From Epiperipatus broadwayi (taxonomy: Eukaryota; Onychophora; Udeonychophora; Euonychophora; Peripatidae), in the NCBI GenBank assembly GCA_028023455.1, contig JAQFVV010006270.1, forward strand, positions 5,854,834 to 5,918,833: a DNA stretch of 64,000 nucleotides, given 5' to 3'. Shown piece after piece: positions 59,691-64,000 of this stretch; positions within the stretch are counted from its first letter, which is position 1, and every line of letters begins with the position of its first letter. The notes under the pieces were generated by a model, which saw only the letters and a list, made by a program, of their open reading frames with translations, did no database searches and had not been told where the DNA came from. The translations under genes were made by a program, and so were the position numbers.

Positions 59691-60063
59691 TTTTTTTGGG
59701 ACTAGTGCATTTGGACTTTTGGATCTAATGCACATTTTTTCTAGTAACCACATTTTTTATCTTTTTATTATACTATCAAATCCAAACAGAAAAATGTATT
59801 AATGTTTTCATTCTGAGACTATTTGCTTACATAGTTATCTAGATCTGAAACCAATTGTGTTTCGGTATATTATATTGATCTTATGTTTGTTTTTAATAAT
59901 TCTAGATACATTTATTGGTAAGATATCACATGACTAATTAGTCATCTCATTACTTTTGCATATATTCTCACCACTTTTATAACATTTAGCGTAAACTTTA
60001 ATAATCAATAGATGCCATATGATAGTGCTTAATAATTCATATCCATTGCTGTCTTATCCAGAT

Positions 60064-60108
60064 CATCTTCAGACTAATTTCTAGCTTACAGCTTTTTTCA
60101 GTGAAGAG
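60064..60108 (-). ncRNA. Hammerhead-like motif, family C
   Basis: Minus strand: UCUUCA, core CUGAAAA, stem II AGC/GCU with loop UGUAA, GAAAU, UA, GUC, UGAAGA. Proximal stem I pairs UCUUCA perfectly with UGAAGA, a compensated change relative to family A (UCCUCA with UGGGGA). G8 is changed to A, so this copy is probably inactive. Confidence 0.5.
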
Positions 60109-60290
60109 CTTTTCAGGTTTTTTTCAGGAGCACACTTCGATCTTCGGATCTAATGCAACTTTTCTCTAACAGCTACTTTTAAGCCTTTTTTTGTTATACT
60201 AATAAGCTACCAGCCTAAACGGAAATCACGTCTATTTGCTTGCATAGTTGTGTAGATCTATTAATTATAATGTTAGCACTAGATAGCATA

Positions 60291-60760
60291 ATAGATTATA
60301 CTAATGAATAGCAAGATGTAAGCAAAAGTAATGGGATAACTAGTTGGTCATGTAATAGTATCATTTCTGACCAAAGATTGAAGATGCCTAAAAATTATAA
60401 AAAAAAAAAAACTAAGACCAATATAACATATAAACCGAACTGGTATTGGATCTATATAATTATGTAAGCAAATAAAGACTCTAATTGGAAAAAAAAAATC
60501 AATATTTTTCCGATTTGGGCTGGTAGTTTGATCGTATAACAAAAAAAGGGGGGAAATGGCCACTAGAGGAAATGTGCAGCAGATTCAGAAATTGAATTGC
60601 ACTGTTCAAAAAAGTACAAAGCTCTACACTGATGAAAGCCATTGTTAGACACTAGTCTGGGAATATTTGTTAGAACAGTACTGGTTAGGAATTTATTAGG
60701 CACTACCATCTGGTATCTGTTGATTACTAAAGCATACACTAGATGTCATAATGGTATAAT
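60291..60760 (+). repeat. HHR repeat family C, plus-strand unit
   Basis: Contains taatgggataactagttggt, gaccaatataacatataaac, gcaaataaagactctaattg, a ribozyme-like segment at 60618-60672, then accatctggtatctgttgat. It is inverted relative to 59.57-60.29 kb. Confidence 0.6.
60618..60672 (+). ncRNA. Hammerhead-like motif, family C, damaged
   Basis: CUGAUGA core intact and UAGUC UGGGAA present, but GAAAC has become GACAC and the stems pair poorly. Probably inactive. Confidence 0.4.
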
Positions 60761-61730
60761 TTTGAAAGAAATTGAGTTATAATTTGTAAGCATGTAGTTG
60801 GTTAACTGTATCTTGTATACAGGAAGACTTATTACAATTGTGATTGATGATTTAATAGGTTACTTATTATTAATAATTAAAATCATTTTCTGTCTTAAAT
60901 TCAGTTTTTAAAAATAAGTGCAGACATTTTAGTAACTTTTTTAGAAAGATCCTCTTCGCTCTCATTATTATTTTTTTTTTTTTGCGTAATAGATTTTTGA
61001 TTGATCTTGAAAATTTATATGTGGCCATTTCGACAGTGGTTAATGTAGATGCTATGAATTTCAAATTAAGATCTCGGTGCCATTATAATGATTATATTTG
61101 AATAGTGATGTTGTATTCTATGAAGTCTTTCCGTGGCATTTTTGTTTTTTATAAAGTATATTTCAGTGAGAATGCTTTTCCATTCGAAGGAAATATTTTT
61201 AATTTTGTAATATTTATTTTTAAAATATTGTATAAAGTCTAATTGCTGATAGTAGAATTCAATATTTTAAATACTGTAAATCTTGATAATTGTTATTAAT
61301 CTTATTATTTAAACAGTGCTTTTTTTTTCTTTATATTTCATTGTTCATATAAAATAAAATATCTGCTTCTTACAGACAATTTTTACAATGTAAAATTTTT
61401 TATTAATGGCTTAACACATTTCGATTTCCTAGCAATATTATTCAGAGATTTAAATAGAAAAAATATATAGTGCTACTTTCAAAATATTACTTAAATTTAC
61501 ATTCTATTCACACACAATTCTATTATTTATATATATTTAATTATTTTTTCATAATTTTCAGGTTATTTTTATTTGATTAATTTATTTTTTCTCATTTTAC
61601 TTCTATATAGTAATTTAAATATAATTTTCTAAATGATGTATTTTAATTCTTATTTTTATATTATTATGCATTAAATATTAAATATTCATGTTTATTATTA
61701 TATTTTATAATTATATATATTTGATGAGGG
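60761..61730. other. A+T-rich DNA, nothing recognised
   Basis: Low complexity; no domain or repeat family recognised. Confidence 0.45.
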
Positions 61731-61866
61731 CTAGTTCAGCACGAAATACTTATATTGGAGATCATTTATCTTTTTCACATGCATGTGGTCATGTGTATCG
61801 GTTATATAAGATGAAGTGGATAACAGAAGGGAGCTTGAAAGTCTTGAGTTCAAATCCCCTCTAATT
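61731..61866 (+). mobile_element. tRNA-derived SINE, second family, fullest copy
   Basis: ctagttcagcacgaaatact, tatattggagatcatttatc, tttttcacatgcatgtggtc, an A-box-like gtatcggttatataagatg, and the B box gagttcaaatcccctct. Copies at 37.47, 39.13 and 55.16 kb match parts of it. The 5' extension of about 60 bp before the tRNA-like part is unusual for a SINE. Confidence 0.65.
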
Positions 61867-61887
61867 AATCATTGTTTAGTAATAATA

Positions 61888-62366
61888 AGTCAGATGTCAC
61901 ATGACTTATATACAGCTTGCATTTACAAATATGTAAAATTAAGAGCATGCTAATGAGCTCTAAGCAAGCTTTTTTTTTTTAATTTTTTTTTTAAGGATAA
62001 ATGCTACTACAAGAGAAGGCATTCAAATCATCTTTACCTTGGATTGTCCCCATTCCCAGACCGGTTTCAACCTATGGGTCTCTTCAATGAGGAGTTGGGA
62101 TATTAGATTCAAAAAACCAACTCAAACTAAGCATTTATCTAAAATTTATTGTCAAGAAGAAGATCTGAAACTTTTAGACATCTGCATGTCTTTAAAGTCA
62201 GGCCTCCAACTGAAAAAATCATATGAGCCTGAACTTAATTCAGATACTCCATATATTAATAGGCTTAACCATTTAATTTAGCCCAAACCCCAACAGTAAA
62301 ATAATAATAGTAATAATAGAAAGTCAGATGTCACATGACTTATATACAGCTTGCATTTACAAATAT
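61888..62366 (-). repeat. HHR repeat family B, minus-strand array of about 1.1 units (order A'-C'-B'-A' on minus strand)
   Basis: Three blocks recur. Block A begins agtcagatgtcacatgactt, block B is the taaaattaagagcatgctaa to gctactacaagagaaggc segment, block C is the ribozyme-bearing part. On the plus strand the order is A (61888), B, C (62039-62295), then A again (62322), a period of 434 bp. It meets an inverted array at about 62366. Confidence 0.85.
62045..62102 (-). ncRNA. Hammerhead-like motif, family B, core C3 mutated
   Basis: Matches the plus-strand copy at 62701-62758, but the core reads UUGAAGA instead of CUGAAGA and distal stem I has lost pairs. Predicted inactive. Confidence 0.55.
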
Positions 62367-62872
62367 GCCTTCTCTTGTAGTAGCATTTATCATAAAAAAT
62401 AAAATAAAAAAAAGCTTGTTTAGAGCTCATTAGCATGCTCTTAATTTTACATATTTGTAAATGCAAGCTGTATATAAGTCATGTAACATTTGACTTTTTA
62501 TTATTATTTTGCTGTTGGGGCTTTGGATAAATTAAATGGCTAAGCCTATTAATATATGGAGTATCTGAATTAAATTCAGGCCCATATGATTTTTTCAGTT
62601 GGAGAGCTGACTAAAGACATGCAGATGTCTAAAAATTTCAGATCTTCTTAACAATAAATTTTAGATAAATGCTTAGCTTGAGTTGGATTTTTGCATCTAA
62701 TGTCCCAACTCCTCACTGAAGAGACCCATAGGTTGAAACCGGTCTGGGGATGGGGACAATCCAAGATAAAGATGATTTGAATGCCTTCTCTTGTAGTAGC
62801 ATTTATCGTAAAAAAAAATAAAAAAAAGCTTGTTTAGAGCTCATTAGCATGCTCTTAATTTTACATTGTTTA
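62367..62872 (+). repeat. HHR repeat family B, plus-strand array of about 1.2 units (order B'-A'-C'-B')
   Basis: ccttctcttgtagtagcatt occurs at 62367 and 62781, a period of 414 bp. Between lie block A' (about 62450-62495) and block C' with the ribozyme (about 62510-62765). The order is a circular permutation of that in the inverted minus-strand array. Confidence 0.85.
62701..62758 (+). ncRNA. Hammerhead ribozyme, family B, all core residues intact
   Basis: In order: distal stem I UGUCCC, loop AAC, proximal stem I UCCUCA, core CUGAAGA, stem II GACC with loop CAUA and GGUU (four pairs, one G-U), GAA, stem III A-C with loop CG and G-U, cleavage residue C, proximal stem I UGGGGA, a short loop, distal stem I GGGACA. 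All helices pair. Distal stem I and stem II differ in sequence from family A but keep pairing, which is strong comparative support for the fold. Confidence 0.88.
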
Positions 62873-64000
62873 GTATGTATTCAAGAATATTATAAAACTG
62901 GATTTAAACATATTAATTTTTATCTCCTATAAAATAACTTGCTATATATTTTTTTATTTTTAAAAAAATAGTATTATAATATATACACATACTATAACAA
63001 TTACTTTGTTTCTTTTTACTAAAATATATTTACATTATTAATTAATATTTTCATTTACTTATTTATGTATATATATATATAATTATAATTACAGGAGAGC
63101 TGTGATATATGCTATATTTTATTTCAAGCCCCCTTGAGTATATTGTTTATATCTTGTAATAGCTCACATTTTGTTGGTAAACTTTGATTAGAATAGAATA
63201 TGTATTATTCATTGAATTGCTAATGTATAGTATGTATATATAAATTAAAATTATAGTATAAACAAAATTTTTAAAATAATAATAGTTATTTATAATAAAC
63301 TAAGGGGGACACATTTATTCACTAGAAAAAAATAAGAGTAAGAAAAAAATTTACTGTATTGTATTTTTATTTTTTAAATAAAGTAAATATAAAAATGTCT
63401 GACTCTTTGGACGATATTCTTTTTTTGTTTTCCAATAACTTCTCGTATAGAAATATAATAATCTAGTCTCATTATCAAGAAAATATGATTTCTCTAATTG
63501 TTTTGGTGTTTTTTAAGTCAGTATTAACCTGAAGTGTGTTCTAAAATTTTGTAAAACTTTTTACATTACACTTAGAAAATTTTTATTACACGAAATACTG
63601 CACATAAAGTTCGGAAAAGATAATAAAGGAAGTAAAAAAAAAAAAATGAGCTTTTAACATAAACAGAAGAAATTTTATTAATGACATGATTATGACTGGC
63701 TCTCCAAGATGGAAAAACGGTTGTTGATGTATTAAAATTTATTTATGAATTTTACTTTTTTTAAAATACAACTACGTTCAGTGTTCAGAGACAGAAAATG
63801 GCTGCTAGAGTACTGTAAAATGTATTAAAGTTGTGAATTCTAATTTTTTTTTTTGTTTGTTTGTTTGATTATTTTTATTTTTGAATGTTTTCTTACATTT
63901 TTTTTTTGGATAGCATATAATTGAAGTCATATATATTAATTGGTACAGGTTAATCCTTGGCTTCATTGTATTTTAGATTTCAAAGGAAATTTTATTCTTT
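62873..64000. other. A+T-rich DNA, nothing recognised
   Basis: Low-complexity sequence, a (GTTT)n-like stretch near 63855. No domain or repeat family recognised. Confidence 0.45.

Larger units (their letters stand above)
59565..60290 (-). repeat. HHR repeat family C, minus-strand tandem, period about 424 bp
   Basis: The landmark agatgccatatgatagtgct (60007) recurs as agataccagatgatagtgct at 59583, a period of about 424 bp. Each is followed by a tttctag ribozyme remnant, a gatctaatgca block and an agcctaaacggaaa-like block. The layout parallels family A but most of the sequence differs. Confidence 0.65.

Noticed and set aside
62039-62281. 80-codon open frame as a protein gene
   Set aside because: It overlaps the antisense of a family B ribozyme block, and the inverted copy does not keep the frame.

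Overview
This is a very A+T-rich window (roughly three quarters A+T by eye) with no operons, no bacterial genes and no intact host protein-coding gene that I could recognise. It reads as intronic or intergenic DNA from an animal. The remnants are of metazoan type: APE-type LINEs, a ZBED-like hAT transposase, Penelope-like elements (PLEs) with GIY-YIG endonuclease, and tRNA-derived SINEs. The LINE C-termini (GHI-A/L-R-type motifs and TGATGA or ACT microsatellite tails) resemble those common in arthropods and some other invertebrates. I cannot assign a species.

The main content is three related families of short repeats, each carrying a hammerhead ribozyme (HHR)-like motif. Family A has monomers of about 410-455 bp at 1-800, 31.5-32.9 kb, 33.56-35.1 kb, 39.8-40.95 kb, 43.85-44.4 kb and 55.4-55.87 kb. 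Family B is at 61.88-62.87 kb (monomer about 414-434 bp). Family C is at 59.57-60.76 kb (monomer about 424 bp, degenerate). They occur as head-to-tail tandems and as head-to-head inverted pairs. The ribozyme reads: stem I strand, CUGANGA core, short stem II, GAAAC, two-nucleotide loop, GUC cleavage triplet, returning stem I strand. Stem I keeps its pairing in families A and B although the distal helix has a different sequence. This layout matches small-stem-III type I hammerheads known from PLEs and animal retrozymes.

Degenerate PLE pieces at 1.6-2.57, 10.8-11.5, 17.5-17.76 and 58.26-58.61 kb make a PLE-type reverse transcriptase a plausible source of mobilisation for these non-autonomous repeats. 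That link is inference.

Layout: 0-2.6 kb family A and PLE; 4.65-5.5 kb a likely TATA-less promoter with a first-exon splice donor; 5.5-9.9 kb unremarkable A+T-rich DNA; 9.9-14.2 kb PLE remnants and a decayed hAT transposase; 17-25.4 kb several decayed LINEs on both strands; 27.4-35.1 kb HHR repeats and a SINE; 37-38.4 kb a LINE with a nested SINE; 39.8-44.4 kb HHR repeats, a fold-back element and a 692-bp hAT-like non-autonomous element; 45 kb a LINE end; 48.9-49.7 kb a less A+T-rich island and a long hairpin; 51-55 kb LINE, LTR and SINE remnants; 55.4-62.9 kb HHR families A, C and B with a PLE tail. If the promoter at 4.8 kb is real, much of the rest may be its first intron.
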